Shown: positions 43,718 to 57,969, numbered from the stretch's first letter. The stretch is 64,000 bases of DNA from Plasmodium brasilianum (GCF_023973825.1 NC_090120.1:1855001-1919000), one strand, 5' to 3'. The notes: generated by a model not told the origin, from the sequence alone. Numbers and translations are program-made.

Positions 43718-44934
43718 ATGAACAACATATGTACAACGGTAGTGGCTGTTAACATTTTAGAGTTCTTTCCCTGGTTAGATGACTTGTTTAAGTTAATGTA
43801 CTTGGTAAGAGGGTCCTCTGTGAAATGGAGAGGGGGCAGGGGATAATGTGTACTTGTCTTGTACGTACGTACTCGTTTGGCATCTACGCATTAGTTTGAA
43901 CTTTGTTCTGCATTTACATATATGTTTGCACTGAGTTTCGTATGTACTTGGGTGCACTATTTTTGCATAATTTTTTTCTTTTTTTTCGATCCTTTTTTTA
44001 GAACAAAGAATGGAGGTACACCGTCCTTGATGTTATCCGAAATACAAATTTCTTAAATGGGAAAACTATCATGCGATTAAAAAATAAAAAGTATATTTTG
44101 CTAATTTTAAAATATATGAAGTGCAACAATAAAAGAGGAAAAGCAATATGCGAGCATTTCGACCGTATAGACCTGGGGAGTTACAAGTTGTGCTACTTCC
44201 CTAATGTTTTGTAAGGATATGAAAAAAGGAAAAAAAGTATAAACAAATATGCGCGTAAAATTGAATGAATGTATGTATATATATATGTGTGTGAGCTCGT
44301 CTGTGTATACGGTGGTGTATTATTGTGTGTAATGAAAAGAAAGTCCGTCAGTTCGTGTAGTGAAAAGGAAGTACACCAGTTCGTGTAGTGAAAAGGAAGT
44401 ACACAAGTTCGTGTAGTGAAAAGGAAGTACACAAGTTCGTGTAGTCAAACTGTTTTTTCCAACCCATCCTTTACCCATTCTATCTATACATGGTCTTTTT
44501 TCTTTTTCTTTTTCTTTTTTTTTTTTTTTTTTTTCACTATGAATGATATAAATATAATACGTGTTATTATGGACGTTTTAAAACGTTTTCCCTTTTTTTC
44601 TATCCTTTTTTCTCTCTTCCTTTCGCTGCTTTTTTCCTTCCTTTCTATCTCCCTTTATAGAGAGCTAATCATCGCGTCCTGTAACTTGAACCCTTTGTTC
44701 TTTAACTGCATCCAACACATATTTCCAAGATTGATATACTTTAAGTTGATTATTAGAACCCCTGTATGTATACCTCTTTTAAAAAACTTTTGCTTCAATT
44801 CGAAGAGTCTTAGGTATATGATTATCTGTTTTGTGAACAGTACCCTTGACAAGGAGTACAAAGAGAAATTGAGGAACAGCTTAACAACCTTTTTTCGACT
44901 TTGGAATATTAATGTTCAACTAATAACAGAGTAG
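43718..44934 (+). CDS. F-box/LRR-like small protein, three exons
   Basis: Exons 43718..43804, 44002..44210 and 44661..44934 (phases 0 and 2), 189 residues. Donors TTG|GTAAGA and TTTT|GTAAGG; acceptors TTTTTTTAG and CCCTTTATAG, all good. The N-terminus NILEFFPWLDDLFKLMYLNK then EWRYTVLDVI resembles an F-box (hydrophobic helix, Leu-Asp-Leu, Lys-x-Trp-Arg). The rest alternates hydrophobic and asparagine positions like irregular leucine-rich repeats (FPNVLELIIASCNLNPLFF, FPRLIYFKLIIRTP). F-box proteins are substrate adaptors of SCF ubiquitin ligases, but the assignment is by pattern only. The gene model itself is firmer than the function. Intron 2 contains GAAAAGGAAGTACAC repeats (44335-44440). 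Confidence 0.7.
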
Positions 44935-45325
44935 AAGATGCATGCAAGAATGGATTCAAAAATGGACGCAAAAATGGAGGAAGAAATGGAAACGATCATT
45001 GAAGAGGAGGGGGAAAAAAGAAGCAACGTAACGGGGAAATGAAGACTACACAAAACAGCATAGCGATGTATACTTAAGTTCCCCTCAAGTAGTGATCCAC
45101 ATATTTATATGCTAACGAACGTTACAAAATTTTTTTTTTTCTGTTTTTACCAGTGTTTATGTGCTAGCTTCTTTGTAGTAGCTTTGATTTGACTTTTCCG
45201 TTTTTTAGTTTCATTTTTTTGGCTTTTCCTTTAATTAGCTTTCTTTTTTCTAGCACTACTTATCTCACACTATTTATCTTGCTTAAATTATCTCTCTTCT
45301 CACTGTTTTAACTTTTTATGAGAAG
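44935..45325. other. Intergenic
   Basis: No gene seen; ATGGA/AAATGGA repeats near 44950 and T-rich sequence leading to a possible first exon at 45326. Confidence 0.65.
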
Positions 45326-46123
45326 ATGACCAAGCAAGAAGAACCCTTCTTTATGTCTCAATATCAGTAACATCTTAGAAAATTGCGGACACTAGCAATA
45401 TTTGCATGTTTTAAAAATAAATAAATAAACAAGATGTAATTAAGTAAACTCAAGTGTACTGCAATGAAATGAATTGAAACACATTACAGTAAAATCATTA
45501 AGGTGAAATATTTTTAAATTACCTCCAATTTGTGAAAAAAAATAAAATAGCGCAATATAAAATAGCGTAATATAAAATAGCGTAATATAAAATAGCGCAA
45601 TATAAAATAGCGCAATATAAAATAGCGCAATATAAAATAGCGTAAAATAAGAACGTAAAATAAAATAAAATAAAATAGCGTAATATAAGAACGTAAAATA
45701 AAATAAAAGGGGGGCGCAGGGGGAATGAAAAGACGGACTTTGTGTCCACGTTCCCTTTAGAGTTTCGAGGTCTTCACCTTCTTGTCGACTTATTAACACA
45801 TTATACCTCACGTAAAAACGTACGTTATATTTGCAGCAACTATATTGTAATACCTTGTATACCGTTCATTTATAAGTATGTATACAACCTTCCATGAAAA
45901 ATGGGATTGTGCAAAACCATCCGCAAATGAAATAAGCCAAGTGGTCTTTATCACATTTAGGTAATAACACACATATAGGCAGTACACATATATTGGTAGT
46001 ACACACATATAGATATTACATTCATGTTAGTAAAAAAAAAAAAAAAAAAAGGGGAACTTCGGCAGTTGCCTTGAAGACGCATTTTATGCCCCGTTGTGTT
46101 ATTCTTATTCGGGTGCTTTTTAA
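45326..46123 (+). CDS. Tentative 49-residue three-exon protein with Cys-x9-Cys-x9-Cys spacing
   Basis: Exons 45326..45366 (donor GTAACA), 45761..45811 (acceptor TTCCCTTTAG, donor GTAAAA) and 46066..46123 (acceptor CGGCAG), phases 2 and 2. The product starts MTKQEEPFFMSQYQ and ends CYSYSGAF with a TAA at 46121-46123. Its three cysteines are spaced exactly nine residues apart, reminiscent of CHCH proteins of the mitochondrial intermembrane space, which normally have two CX9C pairs. Exons 2 and 3 are also open in a second phase-compatible frame, so the reading is not certain; the last acceptor lacks a pyrimidine tract. Confidence 0.35.
45541..45700. repeat. 16-bp tandem repeat AAAATAGCGCAATATA
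   Basis: Seven units with C/T variation (GCGCAA/GCGTAA), then degenerate AAAATAAAAT. It would lie in intron 1 of the tentative 45326-46123 gene. Confidence 0.95.
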
Positions 46124-46226
46124 AAAATGGGCATGCTACATAATGTTGTACACTGCTAAGAAGAATTTATGGTTCACTGTTACGTAAAACTTTGTATATG
46201 CAATTGGCACAGACGTGCCCATGTAC

Positions 46227-46263
<37 letters not shown>

Positions 46264-47726
46264 AATATATATATAAATATAAATATATATAAATATAAAT
46301 ATATAAATATATATATAAATATATATATAAATATATAATATATATATATATATATATATGCCTGTAAAAAAAAAAAACGTAGTATTATATTTTGCTAGTA
46401 CCTTTTTTTTTTTTTTTTTGCTCATTGTTGGTGTGTTATTCTATACTGTTTAAAGTAAAATGTTTGCATTCTCTTTTTTGCAAGTGTACGATAATTTTTT
46501 CTAATTTTGTGTCATTTATTTTATGTCAATTTATGTTCACTACATTTTTACTTCATCTTTAATCCATTTTAATTTTTTTTTTTCTCATTCTATTTACATT
46601 TTTTTAATTTTTTATTTTTTTTTCCTCTTTGCATTTCATTTTCTGTTCCATATTCTGTTCCATTTTCTGCTCCATTTTCTGTTCTATTTTCTGCTCCATT
46701 TTCTATTCCATTTTCTGCTCCATTTTCTGCTCCATTTTTAGCTCCAACTTGAGTTCAACTCCTAATTCTCCTTTTTTCCTTTTTGATAGCAATTTAAAAT
46801 AAAGCTAAATCATCGTTGAATCTAGTGCGCATAATTATACTTACGTACATGAATTAGTAAACGTTAAGAGTATATGTTTATGATGTAGTATATATCATAC
46901 TCTGTGCACTTGCATCGTTACTCTGTACGTATATACATATATGTATATATAAGTATATATACGTATATGTACATATAATTTTCTATTTTGCCAGTTCAGG
47001 ACTATTTAATAATAAGCGTTTTTCACGTTCAATGTTTTGCTTTCGCTCGCTTTCATTTCCTTTGTTTGCAGTTGATCATTTTTTACTCTATTTTTTCTGC
47101 TATTTTTTATTTTTCTATGTTTCTGTTTTTCTTTGTTTCTGTTTTTCTTTGATTCTGTTTTTCTTTGTTTATGTTTTTCTTTGTTTATGTTTTTCTTCAT
47201 TTTTCTTTTTTCTTTTTTTTTTTTTCCTCTTTTTTCCATTTTTTTATTCTTTTTTTTTTTTTTTTCGAATAAGAGGGGTTTTTCCTGACGTGTTCATAAA
47301 AAAAAAAAAAAAAAAAAAAAAGAATTTCACATTAGTGTCCATAACATACAAAACTATATAAGCAGAAAAAACTATAGCATCTTTCTTTTGCTTTTTTTTC
47401 CCATTTATTTGTTACCCTTTCTGTTTTTTCGTATATTTTTTTTACCTTTTCTTTTATTTTGCTTTTTCCTTGTTTGCCATTATCCTTCCACCACTCGTCT
47501 GACGCATCCTACATATCTGAGACATTGGAGAGATATTTGAAAAATTATATCAGTGGAAAGAGCTATAGCTGTAGTGGATACACAGAATTGCCTTGCTTAA
47601 CCGCGCGCACATACGTACAACATATACACACATACATTCTTGCATATGAGTACACTGCTTCCCCCCCCCTTCCCCTCATTCCACATTTTCGAAAATCAAA
47701 TTATAGTTATACAAAAATAAAGTAGT
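46124..47726. other. Intergenic upstream of the FAF2-like gene
   Basis: (TA)n with TATAAATA interruptions (46228-46360), a TTTTCTGCTCCATT repeat (46637-46745), TTTCTTTGTTTATG-type repeats (47105-47195) and A/T tracts. No gene seen, although an open segment at 47490-47600 looks coding-like. Confidence 0.65.
46637..46745. repeat. TTTTCTGCTCCA/TTTTCTGTTCCA repeat
   Basis: About eight 14-bp units with C/T variants. Confidence 0.85.
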
Positions 47727-49928
47727 ATGGATGAAAGCGTGCGGTTATTTATGGAAGTGACTAAGGTGACAAATGAAAAGGAGGCAAAGGAAATAATAAA
47801 AACATGTCAAGGGAATTTAGAAGTAAGATTAAGATTTATTATTAAGTTGAAAAGGAAAGAGTATTAATGGGACTTCCTTTTTTTATTTTTATTTTCCATA
47901 TCTTCAGTGTGTGTACCTTGTACATAATAATGTAATTGTCCGGTGGGCGGTTTCCCTTTTTCCAAATGTACATGCGGGAGTATCGTGGGCTCATATATAA
48001 GCATATGTGTACATGAATACGTTTGTGTATAGTGTTCACATGTGTATATGTCTTCGTGTGCATATGCATATTGTATATGTATATCTCTGTGTGCAGTATT
48101 CGCGTACATATATTTTTCTGTGTAGCATTCGAATGTGTATATTTATGTTTGTAGCATTTGCTTATATATACCTTTGTGTGTGTCTTGTTCATATAGGAAG
48201 CAATAAGTACGTACCTTAGCAAAGTGGATTTCCAGAATTTAGATGAGGTAGAAATGGAAAAGGAAAAAATAGTAAAAAATACTAAACGAGCGAAATGAAC
48301 GAATAAACGAAACGAATTTGAGTCAGCGATACAAGCTGCAGCTAACCGAGCTGGTTATGAACCGAGTCTCAATAAGGAAAGCACGCAATGTACTCTTGCT
48401 GCTCGGCACGTCTCGCTTATTGCTCGTTTATTGTTTGATTATTGCGTGCTTACTACCTTCTTACTGCTCGTTTATTGTTTGATTATTTGCCTTCTTACTA
48501 CCTTCGTATTGCTCTCTTATTGCGTTCTTACTATTTTCTTACTGCTCGTTTATTGGTTGCTTACTGCTCATTTATTGCCCCCGTTTTTACCGCTTCCCCG
48601 GAGCGCAGGTATCCACTCCAATGGGTTTTCCAGAAGATAGCCAAGGCAGTGTAAGACAGAGGAGAGCACAGGAAGAAGGATGCAAAGATAATATTTGTGA
48701 AAGGAGTGGTGAGAAGATAGAAAGGACAAATTTCTTGTATATCCTTAATCATATAGGGAGAATAATATGTCCTTTTTTTAAAAATATTTGTAATATCATT
48801 ACTACTTGTTTTAAATTGTTGAGTACATATATTTTAAGTTCAGATAAAGAAAATACTTTCACGATGTATTATGAAAATATGTATGGTGAAAAACATGTAA
48901 ATTTTTTCAAAGGGACTTTAAGTGAAGCAATAAATAAATCAAAAAAAGAGGAAAAATTATTATTGGTTTATTTACATATAGAAAATAATGAAAGCTCTTA
49001 TTTTTGTAATTCAGTTTTTAATAATGAGGATATAAAATTATTTTTTGATGAAAATTGCATTTTATATGCACAGGATATATCAACAGGTGATATAAAAGAG
49101 TTAAGTGATATTATGAATGTTTTTATCCTTCCACAAATTAGTATTATATTAACATGTTATGTAAAAGAATATAAAGAATTGTCCATCATTTATGGTACAC
49201 CAGATATTAGTCATATTATTAATTGTGTTACTCATTGTATTGAACAAATGCAAATGAAAAAAGAAAATATAAATAATTTGAAAAATAAAAATTATAATGA
49301 TAGACTTATTAGAGAAGAACAAGATAGGGAGTATCAAGAAGCATTGAGAAAAGATAAATTAAAAGAAGAGGAGAAGAAAAAAAAAGAAAACGAAAAATTC
49401 AACAAATTGGAGTTGAAAAAAGATATAAAGAAAAAGAGACAAGAAAAAATTAACAAATTTCCCTTACCCATTAAGGAAAACGAACAAGTTACAAAAATAT
49501 GTATACGCTTGCCGAACGGCATTAAAATTCAAAATAATTTTAGTGTCAATCACACCCTAGAGGATGTGTACGACTGGGCAGAGTGTTATGAGTTCTTGGC
49601 GGATAGAAATAGTAGTACCAGCAATACCAACAGGAATAGCAGTAGTAACAACAACAATAACAGCAATAGCAGTTGTAACAACAACAATAACAGCAATAGC
49701 AGTTGTAACAACAACAATAATAGCAATAGCAGTTGTAACAACAACAATAATAGCAGCTGCAATACCATTGGCGGTAATAACAATGTTAGTATTCCCTACA
49801 AATTCGAGCTCATCTGTGGTCATACCAAATCAGTGCTACAGAAAACCAAAAATAAAATAAAAGAGTATGATTTGTACCCTAACGCAGTTCTTAACATGAA
49901 GTCAAAAGACTCATCAGATGAGGAGTGA
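47727..49928 (+). CDS. FAF2: FAF2/UBXD8-type UBA-UAS-UBX protein, three exons
   Basis: Exons 47727..47822, 48197..48247 and 48609..49928, all phase 0; donors GTAAGA and GTAGAA, acceptors CATATAG and GCGCAG; 488 residues. FAF2/Ubx2 sits in the ER membrane and recruits p97/Cdc48 to ubiquitinated clients (ERAD). The first two exons together make the UBA domain (MDESVRLFMEVTKV ... TCQGNLEEAISTYL), which is missed if exon 3 is read alone. A hydrophobic hairpin for membrane insertion follows at about residues 91-125 (FLYILNHIGRIICPFFKN). The UAS thioredoxin-like domain spans about 130-260 (LLLVYLHIEN...YFCNSVF). Then a charged coiled coil, and the UBX domain from about 340 (TKICIRLPNGIKIQNNFSVN) to the end. 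An Asn/Ser repeat encoded by a 30-bp unit interrupts the UBX domain. Confidence 0.9.
49606..49765. repeat. 30-bp coding repeat (Asn/Ser/Cys) inside the UBX domain
   Basis: AACAACAATAACAGCAATAG-type units, four copies, reading Asn-Asn-Asn-Asn-Ser-Asn-Ser-Ser-Cys-Asn. Confidence 0.9.
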
Positions 49929-50154
49929 CACATGGTGGGACCATAATCGGTATGGGGTTATTTTGGCGTAAAGCGGAGGAGGTGGGAGAAAAGAAAAAAA
50001 AAAAAAAAAAAGATACCAAAAAAGGAAAGAAAAAATGTACAAAATTAAGAAAAAAAAAAAAAAAAATAGAGAAAGCAAAAGAAAGCATACAAAGTAAAAA
50101 AATTAAGAAGGCAAAAAAAAAAAAAAAAACAAAAGAAAAGGAAAAAATGGAGTA

Positions 50155-50196
<42 letters not shown>

Positions 50197-51190
50197 GTGG
50201 ATTCATAGGGAGAGTACATAGAACCCTTTTTTACGTACACCATCTTTTTTGTTGTCTCTCGATGGTACATGCATGTATACCACAGTTACCCACGTTAGTA
50301 CAAGAAAGTGCACTATGGGCATACAGTACACATATATATTTGCATTATATGAGTACGTCTTGCTACATCCGCATGTGCATCGTTTCCATCCCCCAAAGGA
50401 AATGCACTTTTTCAACTTATGTTTGTTACATAACCTTTTTTTATAAACCTCAATATTTTCTCTTCATTCCTCTTTTTAAAGAAAAAGAAGTCATGTATAC
50501 GTGTTAGCGGAGTGAGTTTGGCAGTACAATAAGGGGTGCTGTAAAGATTGCGCTTCCAAATATCGGTATGTATTTATTCGAACGTTCATTCGAGAATTCA
50601 TTTGAGCACCTACTTATGCGTGTTTATTATGCCATTTTGTAGGCTCCTCTATTTACTTGTTTACCTGCGTGCGAGGCACTTGCACATTATTGAGTATATA
50701 CAATGTAAGCCGTGTGAGAGAAACGAGAAAAAAAAAAAAAAAAAAAAAAAAAATAGAGCGAAAAGTATAATACCCTATTAAGTAGAGTAGTAATATTCGC
50801 TGAGTGTGCTATGAATGTATTGCATATGGACATTGTCGTCCGCATATACAGTCATACCGGTGAACATGCAAGGAAGTGGACATAAATTGTAGATATACGC
50901 ATAATATTGTACATAATGCCAAAAAACTTTATTTTTTTTAAGTTGATGCTGTACACTTTGTGCATGTGACGATGGGAAAGGGGCATATAATATAATACAA
51001 TACACAGTATTGTGTTGTATTATTTAGGAAGATAAGTAAAGCGTTCAAAGAAAATTGTAATGATAATAGTGGACGTAATAAAAATGAATGTGAAAATGAG
51101 CATTGCTATGTTTATTCGTGTGATAATATACTAGGAAGTCAAAATATGTAGCACTATAGAACGCAGGGGGGGAGAAGAAACAATATATAA

Positions 51191-51230
<40 letters not shown>

Positions 51231-52111
51231 TATATATATATACATATATAAATGTATATAAATATATATATGTATTTTATTTTATTTTTTTCTTTTCTTT
51301 TTTCCTTTTTCGTTGTAATATAGTGATGAAAGAATACTAAAAGTGTACGTTTATTTTTTAATTTTTATTATTCTTTTGTCCATCCACTGTAATTCATTCC
51401 ATCGTGCCATCTCCTGGTCTCGTCCCCCCGCATCTACTGTTACGACTTCTGTTACTGTTATTGTTACCTTTGACTTCATTTTTATTCCTATTTTTTTTTC
51501 GTTCTTTCGTTCTTTTGTTTATTCGTTAACCCGCTTATTCGTTTATTCGTTAACCCGCTTATTCGTTTATTCGTTAACCCGCTTATTCGTTTATTCGTTA
51601 ACCCGCTTATTCGTTTATTCGTTTACCTGCTTATTCGTTTACCCGCTTATTCGTTTACCCGATTATTTGTTTACTCGCTTATTTGTTTATTCGCTTATTC
51701 GCATATTTTACATTTTTTATTCTCCATGTGCACTTCCCTGCACACACACACTTTTAATGCGTCCCTTTGCCTACCTAAGTACAACATTGTAATATTTTTT
51801 TTTTTTTTTTTTTTTTTTATTTCCCCATATATATATATACCTAATGTAGTATGTACGTTATTGTCTATACCTCAAGTCTCTGACCTTTTAAGGCTCAAGT
51901 TACACGCTTTTTATTTAACAAACAAAAATAAAAACAATAAAAAATAAAAATTATGATAAAGTAAAAATAAAAATCGTAAGACAGTGTATTTTTTCCCTTT
52001 TAAGAAACAAGCAGATATTCTTTTTTTTTCATTTTTACCCAGAGGAGAAATATAATTTTGATAATCCTCATAAAAGATAATAAAATAGTTAAATATACAA
52101 AAGGCTTAGTT

Positions 52112-52164
<53 letters not shown>

Positions 52165-52505
52165 TTTTTATTTCTTCTTGTGGTGCTTACACATATGCAC
52201 ATACATGCGGCTACATATACATACATTCATAAACGTACAGACGATCATATACATATATTCAAAGACGTAATACATACATACATATACATGTATTCATATG
52301 AGGCCGTACATACATATGTGCATACAAATGCATAGAGAGATCTATTATATTCTTGCATTAAATCAGCGCAAGCTCCAAATATAATAGGAAGTCCGCACTT
52401 ATGTAAAAAAAAAAAAAAGAAAATAAAAAGAGATAAAAAAAGATAAAAAAAAAAGGAAAAAAAAAAGCAATAGGCAATTAGCATTAGTTAATTATAGCAC
52501 GGTAA
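49929..52505. other. Long intergenic region with repeats; some coding-like fragments
   Basis: A/T homopolymers (49994-50010, 50054-50066, 50111-50128, 50159-50190, 50731-50752), (TA)n at 51197-51240, a 24-bp repeat (51521-51680) and a T tract of about 45 at 52119-52163. Coding-like pieces at about 50357-50470 (minus; KKCISFGGWKRCTCGCSK) and 51028-51149 (plus; Asn-rich) could not be joined into a consistent gene. Confidence 0.6.
51521..51715. repeat. 24-bp repeat CGCTTATTCGTTTATTCGTTAACC
   Basis: Four full units, then shorter derivatives (CGCTTATTCGTTTACC). Confidence 0.95.
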
Positions 52506-53304
52506 ATGGGCCTAAGGAATAATAATGTGGACGAGGAAATTAACTTAAAGATTGTGAGGAGTAGTGCATATATATATATATAATAATAAATATATAAACA
52601 AATAAACAGATAAACAAATAAACAGATAAACAAATAAACAGATAAACAAATAAACAGATAAACAAATAAACAGATAAACAAATAAACAGATAAACAAATA
52701 AACAGATAAACAAATAAACAGATAAACAAATAAACAGATAAACAAATAAACAGATAAACAAATAAACAGATAAACAAATAAACAGATAAACAAATAAACA
52801 AATTAACAAATAAACAAATACACAAATAAGAAGAGAATAAAAAAAAAAGGAAAACTTTACACGAACACTTGCACATAAAAGGGGTATCTCATTTAGATAC
52901 CCCCACTCAGGATACGAAATAGTTTCATGTAAAAATTGTTAGAAAATAAAGAAGTAAATCCATATAACATCTTAATACAATTTCGAAAAAGGATAAAAGA
53001 CAAATATAGGCATTTTTTTTTTTTTTCTTTTTCTTTATCTTACCATGTAAATACCTACCTAGATAAACAAAAAAAAAATTAGTTAACAAAATTGCAAAAT
53101 TTATAGATGTATGTTAGAACTATTTGAGGACTTCGAGGGTACGTCATGTGAACCACTTACAAAAATATAGTAGCATCCTAAACAACATCAACAAAAGAAA
53201 GGAGAATAAAGGGAAAGAAAGATTTTTTTTTTTTTTTTATTAAAACGCATAAGTATGCATATCTCCCTCGTAAAGTTAAATACATGTTAGATGGTCACTT
53301 ACAC

Positions 53305-53340
<36 letters not shown>

Positions 53341-53460
53341 TATATGTAATCTTTTATTTTCTTATGTTATAAATTTTTTGATATATCATCAGGTTTTGTA
53401 AAAATGCTAAAAGAAAAAAAATTTCTTCGCTATTCTGTTTTTAATACTCTCCTTGATTAA
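52506..53460 (+). CDS. 59-residue protein encoded by four tiny exons, function unknown
   Basis: Exons 52506..52553, 52897..52928, 53107..53138 and 53393..53460 (48, 32, 32 and 68 nt). Phases 0, 2 and 1 agree at every junction, and all introns are GT-AG (donors GTGAGG, GTAAAA, GTACGT; acceptors TCATTTAG, TTTATAG, ATCATCAG). The product starts MGLRNNNVDEEINLKI, contains CMLELFEDFEGFVKMLKEKK and ends RYSVFNTLLD before TAA. It is an acidic then basic amphipathic small protein with no signal peptide or TM. Two independent middle exons of 32 nt that both preserve frame, flanked by a start and a stop, make chance unlikely but not excluded. I do not recognise the family. Intron 1 carries a 16-bp minisatellite. 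Confidence 0.6.
52589..52800. repeat. 16-bp tandem repeat AAACAGATAAACAAAT, about 13 copies, intronic
   Basis: Almost perfect units, in intron 1 of the 52506-53460 gene. The minus-strand frames (Cys-Leu-Phe-Val-Tyr-Leu-Phe-Ile repeats) are spurious. Confidence 0.97.
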
Positions 53461-54039
53461 CTACTACAACTTGTAAACTTTTACAGAAGGTATTTACTTA
53501 AATAGGTATGCAAGGGTGTGTACATATGCATATGTTTATATACTTATGCGTCTCACACATATATATATGATTGTATATATTTATGTATGTGTTCCATATA
53601 TGTACGTATAATTTGCGTGTATATAGTTATACGTTTTATACACGTATATATATATGCATGTATATATGTCTATATATACCACTCGTACATTTTAGCTAAC
53701 ACAAAAAAAAAAAAAAAAAAAAAAAAAGAAGCGTCCACACGTTCGCCCAATTTCACCCGTTGAACAAAAGATTATTAAAAAACATCCACGTGGAAAAAGT
53801 AATATAATAAAACCAAGTTATGTAAAGTTTTTCATAATTAATAAAAAAGAGAATATGAAATGTTTTAATATTTAAAAAAAAAAAAAAAAAAAATGGAAAA
53901 TAAATGTAGTTGCAGATATAAGCAGTTCGCCTATTTCTAATTTTTTTTTATTTATTCGAGTGATTATATGATCGTATATTCATATATTTGTTTTACGCAT
54001 TTTTTAGCTGTTTATTAGAATTTTTCGCTCATGTTTTGC

Positions 54040-54135
54040 TCATTTTTTGCTCATTTTTCGCTCATTTTTTGCTCATTTTTCGCCCATTTTTCGCCCATTT
54101 TTCGCCCATTTTTCGCCCATTTTTCGCCCATTTTT
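54040..54135. repeat. 11-bp repeat TTTTTCGCCCA / TTTTTTGCTCA
   Basis: About nine units drifting from GCTCA to GCCCA. Confidence 0.9.
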
Positions 54136-54644
54136 ATGTTCGCTTGTTCAATTTATTTGCAATTAAATTCTTTGTATTTGCTAACGCAGGTTGAACTTCC
54201 AGAGAGTGCTATGTGTATGCACAGTTGAACTTTTGTACAACGATTTTACATATATAAGCATATGTACATATGAATATACATGTACACATGAATATACGCG
54301 TACATACAAACATACATGTAAATGTGAATGGCTAAAATGAGAGCAAATAAACGTTACATTGTAGTAAAAAAAATAGACAATATTTTTTTTGTACTGCTCT
54401 GAATGCACTTAATCATTTTATTTACAATATATTGTTTAATATTGCGTAAATGGTGCAGTTGAAGTGTGAGAGTGACCATACAGTTTTCTTTTCTTTTCTT
54501 TTTATTTTTTATTTTTCCTCTTTTCTCTTTATAATTTAAAAAATGAGAAAAATGTAAATACACGTTAATGCATAAATACACATTTGCGTCAATGAATCAT
54601 TACATCACTGCGTTAGAGTAAAATTGTGAAAGAGCTAGGTGTAC

Positions 54645-54805
54645 GTGAATACATGTATAAATATGTACATGTATAAATACGTACATGTATAAATATGTAC
54701 ATGTATAAATACGTACATGTATAAATATGTACATGTATAAATATGTGCATGTATAAATACGTACATGTATAAATATGTACATATATAAGTATGTACATAT
54801 ATAAG
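54645..54805. repeat. 18-bp repeat TATAAATACGTACATGTA
   Basis: About nine units alternating between ACGTACATG and ATGTACATG. Confidence 0.9.
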
Positions 54806-54905
54806 TATGTATCTGTGTGAATGCTCAAATATGCAAAAGCGTACTTATGTACACGCGCGTCCACCTTATCTTTTTCCTTACACCTCTTCGACTTGTTCTG
54901 ATTTC

Positions 54906-54938
<33 letters not shown>

Positions 54939-54987
54939 GTTTATAACCCTATTTACATATTGAGAATATAAATATACATTAGTAACA

Positions 54988-57072
<2,085 letters not shown>

Positions 57073-57243
57073 ATTAAGAGATAACTTATTTATATTCTAC
57101 TGATATACAGTAGCATATATTTCTTATTTTTGTTTTTGTTTTTGTTTTATTAAACTTTAATTTGAAAATTTTCCTAATATGCTGTATGATTATATTTTTG
57201 AGTTGTTTTGACTTAAACGAGTTCTTATCAGCAATTTTCGTGG

Positions 57244-57276
<33 letters not shown>

Positions 57277-57422
57277 GCACAACTGCATATGCACATTAAT
57301 GTAGTACCCATGCATACGTACAAGCATTTATGCACATATTTGTGCATATTTATAAATCTGTACATATATACATATATGTTTGTGCATAATTTTTCATCTA
57401 TCTATCCCTGTCTACCCCTATG

Positions 57423-57481
<59 letters not shown>

Positions 57482-57938
57482 TCTCCTTTTTGCGTATTTA
57501 CACATATCCGGTTGTCCTTTTTTTTGTTTAAAATATGTATGCGTAGATATGTACATACAAAACTGTTCATAAAAACCTGCACATGTCAGCATGTACATGT
57601 AAAAAATTAGTAAAAAGTCGTGAACCTCGCAAACGTTTACTCACAGAAGCACGAAGGACGCGTACACACAAATGTGCAATTATGATCATGTTTGTATATG
57701 TACATACATGCCCAAACATATTTATACATATATATTTATACATATATATTTATACATATATATTTATACATATATATATATATATGTGCACATATACGCT
57801 TGTGCCACTTTTTGCCGTTATGTATGTGTTTCATCTTTATAACGCTTTATACATTTTATCATTATTGGATTTTTTTTTTTTTTTTTTTTTTTTTATAAAA
57901 TAAATTAAAAATAAAATTAATAAGAAAAATATGTAGAC

Positions 57939-57957
<19 letters not shown>
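57073..57957. other. Intergenic downstream of PKAc
   Basis: No gene seen. T tracts (57250-57276, 57871-57893), a (TC)n(TA)n stretch (57423-57473) and a TTTATACATATATA repeat (57718-57785). Confidence 0.7.

Positions 57958-57969
<12 letters not shown>

Larger units (their letters stand above)
53461..54987. other. Intergenic upstream of PKA catalytic subunit
   Basis: No gene seen. It holds (TA)n near 53308-53328, A tracts (53702-53727, 53874-53893), a TTTTTCGCCCA repeat (54040-54135), an ATGTACATGTATAAATA repeat (54645-54805) and a T tract (54910-54938) about 50 bp before the PKAc start. Confidence 0.7.

Noticed and set aside
50858..50986. Minus-strand start MPLSHRHMHKVYSINLKK as first exon of the Cys-rich fragment
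   Set aside because: Splice phases do not agree with the downstream fragment after rechecking the sequence near 50460.
52484..52876. 130-residue minus-strand Cys/Leu/Phe/Ile repeat frame
   Set aside because: All three minus frames are open across the same 16-bp repeat, showing it is a repeat artefact; the repeat is an intron on the plus strand.
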